Of a stretch of 64,000 nt of DNA, positions 32,577 to 41,374 are shown one piece after another. The stretch is from Chryseobacterium ureilyticum. Lineage in GTDB: Bacteria; Bacteroidota; Bacteroidia; Flavobacteriales; Weeksellaceae. The notes below the pieces were generated by a model. That model ran no database searches. It saw only the letters and a program-made list of their open reading frames with translations, and had not been told where the DNA came from. The first letter of the stretch is position 1; every line of letters begins with the position of its first letter. The position numbers were made by a program, and so were the translations under genes. The DNA lies in the NCBI RefSeq assembly GCF_900156735.1, contig NZ_FTOL01000003.1:434001-498000 (forward strand). Reading direction: 5' to 3'.

Positions 32577-33605
32577 ATGAAGATTACTCAGATTACTTTT
32601 ACCAGGTTTCTTGCGGCAATGGCAATTGTCATCTCGCATTTCAATAAAGACTTATTTTTATATAAAATTAATTATATATCAAATATTTTTCTGAAAGCTA
32701 ATGTCGGGGTAAGCTACTTCTTCATTCTTTCAGGTTTTATTATGATTGTAGCTTATCATAAAAAGGATAAGATAGAATATTTTGATTATTATAAGAATAG
32801 GTTTGCGAGGATCTATCCCTTATATGTTCTTGGTCTTTTATTATATCTAGTAACCAGATTTTCCAATTTTAGTATTTACAAAGGATTCCTGTATTTGTTC
32901 GGATTACAGAGCTGGATTCCTGGGGAAGCCATGATTCTCAACTTTCCTGGCTGGTCTATTTCTGTAGAATTTTTGTTTTATCTGATTTTTCCATTGCTGT
33001 ATAATCGTTTTTATTCCAAAGGAAACAAAAGCATATGGATAGTGACAATTCTTATCTGGCTTGCTACACAAGTAGTTTGCAGTTTATATGCCGACTCTTC
33101 TTATTATGAAGGACCTCATACAGAAAGCCATGAACTTTTGTATTATTTTCCGCTGATGCATATTAATGAATTTTTAGTAGGAAACCTCGCAGGCTTATAC
33201 TTTGTGAAACATTCGGGACAGAAAAATTATGATGTTCCTGTAATTTTAATCTTCGGTGCCATTTTACTATCATTGATTTTTACTTCGTTTTTCTATCACA
33301 ATGGGCTGATGGCATTATTGTTTATTCCGCTTATTCTTTTGATCTCGAAAAATAATGGAACACTTACAAAGTTGTTTTCATGGAAACCTCTGGAGTATCT
33401 GGGAGAAGCAAGCTATGCTGTGTATATTACTCATATTCCGGTTTTATATATTTTGAGAGAAGTAATAAAATGGAGCCAATATGATTTGAATATCAATACT
33501 GTATTTGGAATTTACACTATCGTTCTCATTATTACTTCTGTTGTATTTTATCAGTGTATTGAAAAACCATTAAGAGATTATTTAAGAAAACTGAATCTGT
33601 GGTGA
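32577..33605 (+). CDS. acyltransferase family 3 membrane protein (OafA/WecH type)
   Basis: This 342-residue protein has about ten hydrophobic helices. The N-terminal motif TFTRFLAAMAIVISHFNKDLF has the conserved His21 of the family. Downstream are VGVSYFFILSGFIMIVAY and RFARIYPLYVLGL, with the conserved arginine-bearing loop, and GWSISVEFLFYLIFPLL with the family WS.E pattern. This family moves acyl, usually acetyl, groups across the inner membrane onto glycans. It ends CIEKPLRDYLRK, as is typical. Its neighbours make it part of the O-acylation set for the surface polysaccharide. The acyl donor and the target sugar are not known. Confidence 0.88.
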   Translation: MKITQITFTRFLAAMAIVISHFNKDLFLYKINYISNIFLKANVGVSYFFILSGFIMIVAYHKKDKIEYFDYYKNRFARIYPLYVLGLLLYLVTRFSNFSIYKGFLYLFGLQSWIPGEAMILNFPGWSISVEFLFYLIFPLLYNRFYSKGNKSIWIVTILIWLATQVVCSLYADSSYYEGPHTESHELLYYFPLMHINEFLVGNLAGLYFVKHSGQKNYDVPVILIFGAILLSLIFTSFFYHNGLMALLFIPLILLISKNNGTLTKLFSWKPLEYLGEASYAVYITHIPVLYILREVIKWSQYDLNINTVFGIYTIVLIITSVVFYQCIEKPLRDYLRKLNLW

Positions 33606-33857
33606 AAAATTTTAGATAGTTGGGTTTAATCATTGAAAAATGAAAGAATAATTGTAAAGAGTCGTTGATTTTAAACCGAAAATTATTAGAAATAATATAT
33701 TTTTGTAAAAACATAAAAGCAACCACAGTGATCGAAATAACAAATGTTCCCATAATAGCAAAGAGTATTATTACAGAAAAAGGCTCATTATTTATTTTGT
33801 TGAAAGAATAGACTGAAGACTGAAGTCGTAGGTATTAATAATTTCTAAAGCTATAAT

Positions 33858-35291
33858 ATGCTATTCAATTCAATAGGGTTTCTCATTTTTTTACCAATCG
33901 TTTTTTGTTTGTATTGGTTTGTTTTCAATAAAAAATTTCAACATCAGAATAGGCTGTTATTATTTGCGAGCTTTTATTTTTATGCTTGCTGGGATTGGAG
34001 ATTTCTTTTTCTATTAATGTTTTCGATTGGATTAGATTATTTATCAGGTATTAAAATTGAGAATAGTAGGAGCAAAAAAGAAGCTAAATTCTGGCTCACC
34101 TTGAGTATTGTTATTAATCTTGGATTTTTAGGTTTTTTCAAGTACTATAATTTCTTTGTAGAAAGCTTTGCCGAGCTTCTTGGAGGTTTTGGTTTCAAAG
34201 CCAATGTTTGGCTTTTGAATATCATTCTTCCGGTAGGAATATCATTTTATACATTTCATGGCTTATCTTATGTGATTGATGTCTATAAAAAAAGAATCAG
34301 TGCAGAAAGAAACTTTACGGATTATGCTGTTTTTGTGAGCTATTTTCCGCTTTTAGTTGCGGGTCCTATAGAACGTGCCACCCATCTTTTACCTCAGATA
34401 CAAAAAGAAAGAATTTTCAATTACGAACAGGCTGTAGATGGCATGCGGCAGATACTTTGGGGCTTTTTTAAAAAAATGGTAATTGCAGATAATTGTGCAC
34501 CTTTGGTCAATGAAATTTTTAATAATTACCAGACAGAAAATCCAGTAAACCTGGCAATAGGTGCTGTTTTATTTGCTTTTCAGATCTATGGTGATTTTTC
34601 AGGGTATTCCGATATTGCGTTGGGAGTTTCAAGATTATTTGGAATAGAATTACTAAAGAATTTTTCATTTCCATATTTCTCGAGAGATATTGCCGAGTTC
34701 TGGAGAAGATGGCATATTTCGCTTTCGTCCTGGTTTAGAGATTATCTTTATATTCCATTAGGAGGAAGTAAAGGTGGGCTTGCTATGAAGATCAGAAATA
34801 CTTTCATCATTTTCCTGGTTTCGGGCTTTTGGCATGGGGCGAACTGGACATTTATTATCTGGGGAGGATTGAATGCACTGTATTTTATGCCATTGCTGAT
34901 CATGAATAAGAACCGACAGAATATTGAAGTAGCTGGCCAAGGGAAGATTTTACCGTCCTTTAAAGAATGTCTTCAGATGATAATTACATTTTTTGTGACG
35001 TGTATAGCTTGGATTTTTTTCAGGGCAGAATCTGTTTCTCAGGCATATCATTATATTGCAAGAATTTTGAGCAAAGATATATTTTCCTTCCCAAATTCAT
35101 TACCTGTGAAAACAATGGCTCTAATAGGTCTTATGTTGCTCATAGAATGGATTAATAGGGAAAGATTCCATGGATTGGAAATAAAGAGATTCAGACCTTG
35201 GATAAGACGTGCTTTTTATATTGCGATCATTTATATTATTCTTCGTTATGCCAATTTTGGAAATAACGAATTTATCTATTTTCAGTTTTAG
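33858..35291 (+). CDS. MBOAT family O-acyltransferase (AlgI-like)
   Basis: This 477-residue membrane-bound O-acyltransferase passes acyl groups through the inner membrane for modification of exported polysaccharides. It has about ten or more helices. The family motifs are clear: VAGPIERATHLLPQI, FAFQIYGDFSGYSDIALG, FWRRWHISLSSWFRDYLYIPLGG and HGANWTFIIWG. The catalytic His326 lies in FWHGANW and the second conserved histidine in RRWHISLS. It is followed with a 1-base gap by a gene for a GDSR-containing SGNH-like protein, the classic AlgI/PatA plus periplasmic transferase pair. Glycan O-acetylation is the best reading. Confidence 0.92.
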   Translation: MLFNSIGFLIFLPIVFCLYWFVFNKKFQHQNRLLLFASFYFYACWDWRFLFLLMFSIGLDYLSGIKIENSRSKKEAKFWLTLSIVINLGFLGFFKYYNFFVESFAELLGGFGFKANVWLLNIILPVGISFYTFHGLSYVIDVYKKRISAERNFTDYAVFVSYFPLLVAGPIERATHLLPQIQKERIFNYEQAVDGMRQILWGFFKKMVIADNCAPLVNEIFNNYQTENPVNLAIGAVLFAFQIYGDFSGYSDIALGVSRLFGIELLKNFSFPYFSRDIAEFWRRWHISLSSWFRDYLYIPLGGSKGGLAMKIRNTFIIFLVSGFWHGANWTFIIWGGLNALYFMPLLIMNKNRQNIEVAGQGKILPSFKECLQMIITFFVTCIAWIFFRAESVSQAYHYIARILSKDIFSFPNSLPVKTMALIGLMLLIEWINRERFHGLEIKRFRPWIRRAFYIAIIYIILRYANFGNNEFIYFQF

Positions 35292-35292
35292 C

Positions 35293-36210
35293 ATGAAGAA
35301 GTTTTTAATTAAAATAATACCTTATTTTGTTGCGATCATTATTGTGCTTGCTGTATTGGGTTCCTTTGCAGACGGAAATACGGATGACAATTATATGCAC
35401 TTTGCTGTTAAAAAGCCACAAAACATTATCCTGGGTGATTCCAGAGGTTCACAGGGAGTTGTGCCGGGAGTTTTGAAGAAAAAGCTTTCTACACAATTTG
35501 ATAACTTCTCTCTGAATATTGTAGAATCTCCTTATGGTCCGGTTTATTTTAAAGCAATAAAAAGAAAGTTAGATCCTGAAACGAAAAACGGTATTTTCAT
35601 CTTAACAGTAAGCCCATGGAATCTTTCCGCAAGCTATGGAGCTAAAAGTGAAAAAGATTTTCCAGAATTGAAATCTCCACTGAATGATATGTATTTTTAT
35701 GACAGGTCTCCTAATTATGAATACCTTCTGAAACGGTACACCAGAAGCTGGTTCAAAATTTATACTGAAAGAGCAGAAGTAGAACGTTCCAATACCTTTT
35801 TACATGAAGATGGTTGGCTGGAAGTAAATATTGATATGCATAAAGATTCTGTAGCCGCGAGAACTCATAAAAAAGAAATATTCTACAAAGACATTGCGAA
35901 AAATATAGATCTGTCTCAGGAGCGATTGAAAGCATTTAATGAAATAATAAACTATTTACGAACTAAAGGAAAGGTTTATCTGGTTCGTATTCCAACATCT
36001 CAAAGTCTTACTAGTCTTGAAAATCAAAAATATCCTCATTTTAGCAGGCTAATGAAAGATGTTGCCCATAAACAAAATGTCAAGTTCTTTGATTTCTCAA
36101 AAGATTATAATAAATATGATTATACAGACGGAAATCACATGTATAAAGAATCAAGTAAAAAGTTGACGGCACAGATTGCTGATTCTATTGTTTTCAGCAG
36201 AAAGTATTAG
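35293..36210 (+). CDS. SGNH-hydrolase-like protein partnered with the MBOAT
   Basis: The ATG at 35293, one base after the MBOAT stop, gives 305 residues. The frame is open further upstream, but that part overlaps the MBOAT gene. An N-terminal membrane helix (KIIPYFVAIIIVLAVLGSF) leads to a periplasmic domain. The SGNH-type catalytic residues are present: Ser50 in GDSRGSQG, and Asp279 and His282 in DGNHM near the C-terminus. Such proteins, like PatB, AlgJ and AlgX, take the acetyl group carried by the MBOAT and place it on the glycan. The role is inferred from the motif and gene pairing. Confidence 0.85.
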   Translation: MKKFLIKIIPYFVAIIIVLAVLGSFADGNTDDNYMHFAVKKPQNIILGDSRGSQGVVPGVLKKKLSTQFDNFSLNIVESPYGPVYFKAIKRKLDPETKNGIFILTVSPWNLSASYGAKSEKDFPELKSPLNDMYFYDRSPNYEYLLKRYTRSWFKIYTERAEVERSNTFLHEDGWLEVNIDMHKDSVAARTHKKEIFYKDIAKNIDLSQERLKAFNEIINYLRTKGKVYLVRIPTSQSLTSLENQKYPHFSRLMKDVAHKQNVKFFDFSKDYNKYDYTDGNHMYKESSKKLTAQIADSIVFSRKY

Positions 36211-36214
36211 GTTT

Positions 36215-37156
36215 TTAGAATAAATTATTCCTGAAATTAATATTATAGATTCCAGATCGTATGCTCTGATAATCTGTAAACAGGTATTTAAAAATCATTC
36301 CCCATTTTTTAGAAGCAGGAGAATTGGCAATCTGAAAACTTCTGTACATTCTATTGATATGCTGTTTTACATGATCAGGGATTGTATTTTCATTTTCAGC
36401 CCAATCATTCACTTCTTTCCATAAAAGAACCCTGGTGGTTGCTGGATTTATTTTTTTAGAATCTATAAGTGTAATTCTGTTACTTTCATGAACCCCTCTT
36501 ATAGCCACAGCTTTATCCAGAATTCCCGGATAAAGATCAAGATAATATGATAAACGGTATAAAAATTCGGTATCTTGGTGCAATCTCAAGCTGGACTTAA
36601 ATAAAAGATTCATTTTCTTCATCAAAGAATCCCTACGAATCGTTAGTGCATCAATACTAAATAGCCCAAAGCTTCCCAGCATATAAATCTGACCCGGAAA
36701 TACCTCCTTTGGATCATGCCTTTTATAAACTGTAGTCAGTTTATCTTTGAATAATGAATAATATTGTTCTTTTGCCTTTTCTGTGTAATAATGTACGCCA
36801 AGAGCACCATAAACGCCTTCTACTTCTGGACGTTTAAATAGTTCTTTTTCAGCATCAAATCTATTAGGAAGGTAATAATCATCAGCATCTAAAAATGCAA
36901 TAAAATCACCTGTTGATTTTTCTATTCCCAGATTTCGAGAGGGACCAGCTCCATGGTTTTCCTTATCAGGATGTTGATAAAGTCTTACCCTATCATATTT
37001 CTCGGTAAGCTGTTCACATACTTGTAATGCTTGGTCAGGCGATTGATCCTCAACCAAAATAACTTCGTGCACTTCATCAAACTGAAGGGCAGATTCTACC
37101 GCTTGGGTTACGAATTTTTCGGCATTGTATACAGGAATAATGACTGAAATCTTCAT
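36215..37156 (-). CDS. GT2 family glycosyltransferase
   Basis: This 313-residue GT-A enzyme starts ISVIIPVYNAEKFVTQAVESAL. VEDQSPDQALQVCEQL has the nucleotide-binding acid, FIAFLDADDYYLPNRFDAEKELF carries the DxD-type metal site, and GVHYYTEKAKEQYYSLF and LHQDTEFLYRLSYYL are further blocks. It is very similar along its whole length to the product of 37355-38299, and more distantly to that of 38596-39531, so the three arose by tandem duplication. It should transfer a sugar to the glycan precursor at the cytoplasmic face. It lies convergent to the SGNH gene with only four bases between. Confidence 0.9.
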   Translation of the reverse strand: MKISVIIPVYNAEKFVTQAVESALQFDEVHEVILVEDQSPDQALQVCEQLTEKYDRVRLYQHPDKENHGAGPSRNLGIEKSTGDFIAFLDADDYYLPNRFDAEKELFKRPEVEGVYGALGVHYYTEKAKEQYYSLFKDKLTTVYKRHDPKEVFPGQIYMLGSFGLFSIDALTIRRDSLMKKMNLLFKSSLRLHQDTEFLYRLSYYLDLYPGILDKAVAIRGVHESNRITLIDSKKINPATTRVLLWKEVNDWAENENTIPDHVKQHINRMYRSFQIANSPASKKWGMIFKYLFTDYQSIRSGIYNINFRNNLF

Positions 37157-37308
37157 GCTTTTATCAACTTAATTCTTTTAGATCATGTGTGTGGAAAGTG
37201 AATGCAAGATAATCAATTCTAAAGACTTATATCTTATTTTTTTACATTAAAAAAAGTAGACCTATTTTTAAGTGAGTTTTATATTGAAAAATGATATATA
37301 AAATAAGA

Positions 37309-37332
37309 AAACCTGCTTATCTCAGCAGGTTT
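37309..37332 (-). terminator. terminator between the two closest GT2 paralogues
   Basis: A 9-bp stem, AAACCTGCT (37309-37317) with AGCAGGTTT (37324-37332), has a 6-base loop. On the minus strand it is followed by TTTTCTTATTTT. It lies 23 bases past the stop at 37355, so the two paralogues have separate transcript ends. Confidence 0.7.
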
Positions 37333-37354
37333 ATTTTTTTTTGTTGACAGGTAT

Positions 37355-38299
37355 TCAGGATATCAAAGAATGCCTGAAATTAATATTATACAATCCGGAT
37401 CTTATGCTTCTATAATCCGTAAATAAATACTTAATAATCATTCCCCATTGTTTGACCATTGGAGCTTTTGCAATTTCGAAACTTCGATGCATTCTTTTAA
37501 TGTGGATTTTTACATCCTCAGAAATGTTGCTTTCGGTTTGTGACCAAAGATCTACTTCATGCCAAAGTATAGCTCTGGAAATTGCTGGATTTATTACACG
37601 CAGATCTACTTTTGTAATTCTGTTATTTTCGTGTACTCCTCTCACCGCTATGGCTTTATCTAAGATCCCGGGATAAAGATCTAGGTAATAAGAAAGACGG
37701 AAAAGAAATTCTGTGTCTTCATGAAGTCTTAAATGTCCTTTAAATAAAGGATTCATTTTCTTCATTAAGGATTCCCGACGTATCGTTAAAGTATCGATGC
37801 TGAAAAGCCCAAAGGTTCCCAACATATGAAGTAGCCCGGGGAAAACGTCTTTTGGACTGTGCCTTTTATAAACTGTGGTTAATCTGTCCCGAAATAGCTT
37901 ATAGTATTGCTCTTTTGCTTTTTCTGAATAATAGTGAACACCAAGTGCACCATACACTCCTTCTACTTCCGGGTTTTTGAAGAGTTCCTTTTCTGCATCG
38001 AATCTATTGGGTAGGAAATAGTCATCTGCATCCAGAAACGCGACAAAGTCACCTGTTGATTTTTCAATACCCAGGTTTCTACTAGGTCCGGCTCCATGAT
38101 TTTCTTTATCAGGATGTTGATAAAGTTTTATTTTACTATGTTTTTGGGCAAGTTCCTCACATACCCTTAATGCATTATCCGGAGATTTATCCTCAATCAA
38201 TATGATTTCATGAACCTCATCAAACTGGAGAACTGATTCTACCGCCTGATGAATATATTTTTCTGCATTATAAACGGGAATAACTACTGAAATCCTCAT
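37355..38299 (-). CDS. GT2 family glycosyltransferase
   Basis: This 314-residue paralogue of the product of 36215-37156 shares nearly every block with it: ISVVIPVYNAEKYIHQAVESVL, EDKSPDNALRVCEEL, HPDKENHGAGPSRNLGIEKS, FVAFLDADDYFLPNRFDAEKELF and LHEDTEFLFRLSYYLDLYPG. It is a cytoplasmic inverting GT-A enzyme of the glycan locus. An AAGGAG Shine-Dalgarno-like sequence 9 bases before the ATG is unusual for this genome and suggests good translation. It probably differs from its partner in donor or acceptor, since both copies are intact. The upstream 296 bases are non-coding. Confidence 0.9.
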   Translation of the reverse strand: MRISVVIPVYNAEKYIHQAVESVLQFDEVHEIILIEDKSPDNALRVCEELAQKHSKIKLYQHPDKENHGAGPSRNLGIEKSTGDFVAFLDADDYFLPNRFDAEKELFKNPEVEGVYGALGVHYYSEKAKEQYYKLFRDRLTTVYKRHSPKDVFPGLLHMLGTFGLFSIDTLTIRRESLMKKMNPLFKGHLRLHEDTEFLFRLSYYLDLYPGILDKAIAVRGVHENNRITKVDLRVINPAISRAILWHEVDLWSQTESNISEDVKIHIKRMHRSFEIAKAPMVKQWGMIIKYLFTDYRSIRSGLYNINFRHSLIS

Positions 38300-38595
38300 T
38301 TTTATTTCTCCTTTTTACAAAAAATTAGAAAATTAATTGCGCTTTTATTTTTAGTACCTTTTAAGTACGAAATTTAAGATTTTAATTTCATTTTTGACTA
38401 TTAAGAAATGTTTTTTTACATAAAATAAAGAGTTACTAACGTAGGAGTAGTTACAACGGTGATTTTACCGCTTAAGACACTCTTTTTTGTCTTATGAGAA
38501 ACATTAAAATCTCTATGCTGGGAAAAATATTTTAACGAATTTTATCCTAAAATTGGAGTTTAAGGAGAAAATTTATAACATAATTTAATTATTTT
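38300..38595. other. 296-bp intergenic region before the third GT2 paralogue
   Basis: This AT-rich region lies between the second and third GT2 paralogues. It contains a small inverted repeat, TAAGACA (38473-38479) with TGTCTTA (38488-38494), without a T-run. No ORF or strong promoter was recognised. Confidence 0.5.
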
Positions 38596-39531
38596 TTATG
38601 AATGATAATAGGTGTATCTATATTTTGTCCTTAAAATATTTGGATTTTTAAGCATGACATTTAGGAGACAAATTGCTTTGGAAAATCCACTTTTTCCGGT
38701 AAGTTCAAATGCTTTTTTCTGAAGAAAAATATGCTGCGCTGCATCCGAATCTAATGGTAAAGATTTGGACCATTCATATAAGGAATTCCAGAAAAGAAAC
38801 TGTCTTTGATTATACTGTGGAGAATACCGTACAATTTTAGTAATTCTGTTGTTATCATGAATTCCTCTCATCGCGACTGCCTGATCAATAATTCCTGATT
38901 TCAGGTAACAATGATAAGCAAGTTTTATGATGAAATCCGAATCCTGATGTACGCGAAGAACTTCATTGAATCTCAAATGATACTTGTCAATAGCAGACTT
39001 TCTTATCGTTAAGGCATTCAGATGAAAAAAAGTACCGAAAGTTTTCGGTGTAAGACTCAGAAGACCTCTGAATACTTCCTTTCCTTCCGCAGCGTAGTTG
39101 ACAGTGGTAAGTGAACTGTCTGCAAATTTAGATTGAAATTCTGCCTTACCTTTTTCGGTTAAATATTCAATGCCAATCGCACTGAAAACACCTTCTATTT
39201 TAGGATCATTAAATATTTTTTCTGCATCGAATCTGTTGGGAAGATAATAATCATCAGCATCCAGAAAAGTAATGAAAGCGCCTGAGGATTTTTCAATCCC
39301 AAGATTTCGCGAAGCTGCTGCACCATGATTTTCTTTATCAGGATGCTGGAAAAGTTTTACTTTTGGATTTTCTACGGCTAATTTTTCACAGATTCCCAGA
39401 GAGTTGTCAGTAGATTTATCTTCTACCAAAATCACTTCTTTTACTTCTTCAAACGGTAATGCGGAAAGAACTGATTTTTCTAAAAATTCAGCAGCATTAT
39501 ATACAGGTATAATTACAGAAATATCAAGCAT
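38596..39531 (-). CDS. GT2 family glycosyltransferase
   Basis: The 311-residue protein starts LDISVIIPVYNAAEFLEKSVLSAL. It has VEDKSTDNSLGICEKL, HPDKENHGAAASRNLGIEKS, FITFLDADDYYLPNRFDAEK and RVHQDSDFIIKLAYHCYLK. It is a more distant member of the tandem GT2 family to its left; the pair there is closer to each other than to this one. It is a cytoplasmic GT-A enzyme for one sugar of the glycan. Its ATG overlaps the stop codon of the asnB-like gene by one base (TAATG), so it is translated from the same message as that gene. Confidence 0.9.
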   Translation of the reverse strand: MLDISVIIPVYNAAEFLEKSVLSALPFEEVKEVILVEDKSTDNSLGICEKLAVENPKVKLFQHPDKENHGAAASRNLGIEKSSGAFITFLDADDYYLPNRFDAEKIFNDPKIEGVFSAIGIEYLTEKGKAEFQSKFADSSLTTVNYAAEGKEVFRGLLSLTPKTFGTFFHLNALTIRKSAIDKYHLRFNEVLRVHQDSDFIIKLAYHCYLKSGIIDQAVAMRGIHDNNRITKIVRYSPQYNQRQFLFWNSLYEWSKSLPLDSDAAQHIFLQKKAFELTGKSGFSKAICLLNVMLKNPNILRTKYRYTYYHS

Positions 39532-41327
39532 TATAATACAGTTTGGTTATTGTGAGCCCAAAGAGCAAGATTGAGAAGATTCCAGTGTTTATGATCCTTG
39601 TTCAGGAACTTTTGTGCTGCACCAAAATCAATATAATTGAATATTTTTTGATCTTTATTTTTCAAGAGATCATTGGATAGCTTCATTAGGTTTTCTTCTT
39701 CAAACCAGCTTTTAACACTAAGCCCAAAGCCTTGTTTGTGTCTTTTCCTGATGGTTTCCGTCCAATAAGATCCCATTGTTTCACGAAGGATGATTTTATC
39801 GTTTTCATTGGATAGTTTCAGCTGGTCAGGTAGTTGAATACAGAATTCTGCAAAATCCAGATCGAGGAAAGGAGTTCTTACTTCAAGGGAATTTGCCATA
39901 GCCATTCTATCGGATTTTACCATCATATTGCCAGGAACGTAATTTTCCATGTCTACTCTCATGATATCGTTCAATGAGTTCGGATTGGGAGTAAAGCTGT
40001 ATCCCTGCTTATAATCTGTTGAGATACCAAGCATTCTTCTTTCTTCTCTGTTGAAGTCGTTTCTGACCGAATTGAGGTGGAAATCAAGAATAGAACTGTA
40101 CTTCAGATTTTGTTGAGTAAGGAAAGATATAGGTTTTACTTTCTGGTAAAGATTCAGTCCAAATTTTGCAATAAGATTCTGATAGCTGAAATGATTTTTC
40201 AGTTTATTTTCTACAGTATAAAAATGATAACCTCCGAATAGCTCATCGCCCACATCTCCTGAAAGAGCTACCGTAAGATTTTTTCTTGCATTCTTACAGA
40301 TTTCATAATGTGGTAAATAGGAAATATCAGCAAAAGGTTCATCAAAGAACGGCGAAATATTCAGCAGTGATTCTGACAGATCTTTTTTCTGTTCGTGAAC
40401 TTCGATGTGATTGGTTCTATATTTATCTGCTATTTCCTTGGCATATTTCAGTTCACTGTCTTTGTGATCATAACCAAAGCTGATGGTGGTCTGATGAGGT
40501 AAAAATTCATCAACAAGTGCAACTACAGAAGAAGAGTCTAAGCCTCCACTTAAAAAGCTTCCCACCTCTACATCTGCAATAAGTTGTTTTTTAACTGCAT
40601 TTTTAAGAAGGTAAATAAATTCTTCTTTAGCATCGGATAAACTGATGACTCTGTCCTTTGACGGAAGGCTGTAGTAGCGGGAAACAGAAACCTTTCCATC
40701 CTTCCATATCATCTGGTGAGCTGGAGGAAGAGTAAAAATATTGCTGTAAATACTCTGGTATGTGCTTACATATCCATATTGCAGGTAATTGGAAATGCCT
40801 TCAGGATTTACCTTAGGCTGAATTAATCCGGATGCAAGAATAGCTTTGATCTCTGAGGCAAAGATAAATTCATTATTCTTTCCGATGGCATAGTAAAAAG
40901 GTTTTTCACCAAAACGATCTCTGGCACAGTATAACTGTTGTTTTTTCTCATCCCAGATGGCGAAGGCAAACATCCCCGGAAGATCATGGATGAGGTTTTC
41001 TTGTTTTCTCTGATACATCGCAAGAATAACTTCTGTATCAGAACCTCCATGATAGGGATATTCTGAGTATTGTCTTTTAATATCCTGGTACCCGTAGATT
41101 TCACCATTCAGGACAATACATTCGTTTTTTGTATTGGAGAACATGGGTTGCTTTCCGTTTTCAGAGAGGTCTATAATGGACAGTCTGCGATGACCCAGTG
41201 CTGCATTTTCATAAAATTCATAATGTGAAGAATCCGGACCACGATGTATCATGGAGTCTGTCATCTTTTGGATTTCTTCCTGATAATTTCTGGCATTATT
41301 GCTGATAATTCCTGCTATTCCGCACAT
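39531..41327 (-). CDS. asnB: asparagine synthase (glutamine-hydrolysing) type amidotransferase
   Basis: This 598-residue enzyme has two domains. The N-terminal glutaminase has the nucleophile Cys2 (MCGIAGI) and RGPDSSHYE. The C-terminal ATP-pyrophosphatase has the PP-loop SFLSGGLDSSSVVAL near residue 260. AsnB-type enzymes adenylate a carboxylate and amidate it with ammonia from glutamine. AsnB-like copies within polysaccharide loci usually amidate sugar acids, such as uronic acid residues, rather than aspartate. The neighbouring ugd gene makes UDP-glucuronate, which fits. A housekeeping asparagine synthase cannot be excluded. It starts the unit with the overlapping GT2 gene at 38596. Confidence 0.88.
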   Translation of the reverse strand: MCGIAGIISNNARNYQEEIQKMTDSMIHRGPDSSHYEFYENAALGHRRLSIIDLSENGKQPMFSNTKNECIVLNGEIYGYQDIKRQYSEYPYHGGSDTEVILAMYQRKQENLIHDLPGMFAFAIWDEKKQQLYCARDRFGEKPFYYAIGKNNEFIFASEIKAILASGLIQPKVNPEGISNYLQYGYVSTYQSIYSNIFTLPPAHQMIWKDGKVSVSRYYSLPSKDRVISLSDAKEEFIYLLKNAVKKQLIADVEVGSFLSGGLDSSSVVALVDEFLPHQTTISFGYDHKDSELKYAKEIADKYRTNHIEVHEQKKDLSESLLNISPFFDEPFADISYLPHYEICKNARKNLTVALSGDVGDELFGGYHFYTVENKLKNHFSYQNLIAKFGLNLYQKVKPISFLTQQNLKYSSILDFHLNSVRNDFNREERRMLGISTDYKQGYSFTPNPNSLNDIMRVDMENYVPGNMMVKSDRMAMANSLEVRTPFLDLDFAEFCIQLPDQLKLSNENDKIILRETMGSYWTETIRKRHKQGFGLSVKSWFEEENLMKLSNDLLKNKDQKIFNYIDFGAAQKFLNKDHKHWNLLNLALWAHNNQTVL

Positions 41328-41374
41328 AATATTTTATTTTTCATCATTTATTTTCCAGTTTTGGATATGCTAAT

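Noticed and set aside
33532..33753. Minus-strand 73-codon frame over the end of the acyltransferase-3 gene
   Set aside because: It overlaps a conserved C-terminal motif of the real gene, and no promoter or family was seen.
33728..33811. Short plus-strand ORF (GTG start, 27 codons) with a TATTTTTG element upstream, between the acyltransferase-3 and MBOAT genes
   Set aside because: No ribosome-binding site or recognisable product was seen, and the frame is open upstream of the GTG; it may be a gene remnant but cannot be supported.
38473..38494. Inverted repeat TAAGACA/TGTCTTA before the third GT2 gene
   Set aside because: The stem is short, has no T-run and no fitting position for a terminator or operator; too weak to call.
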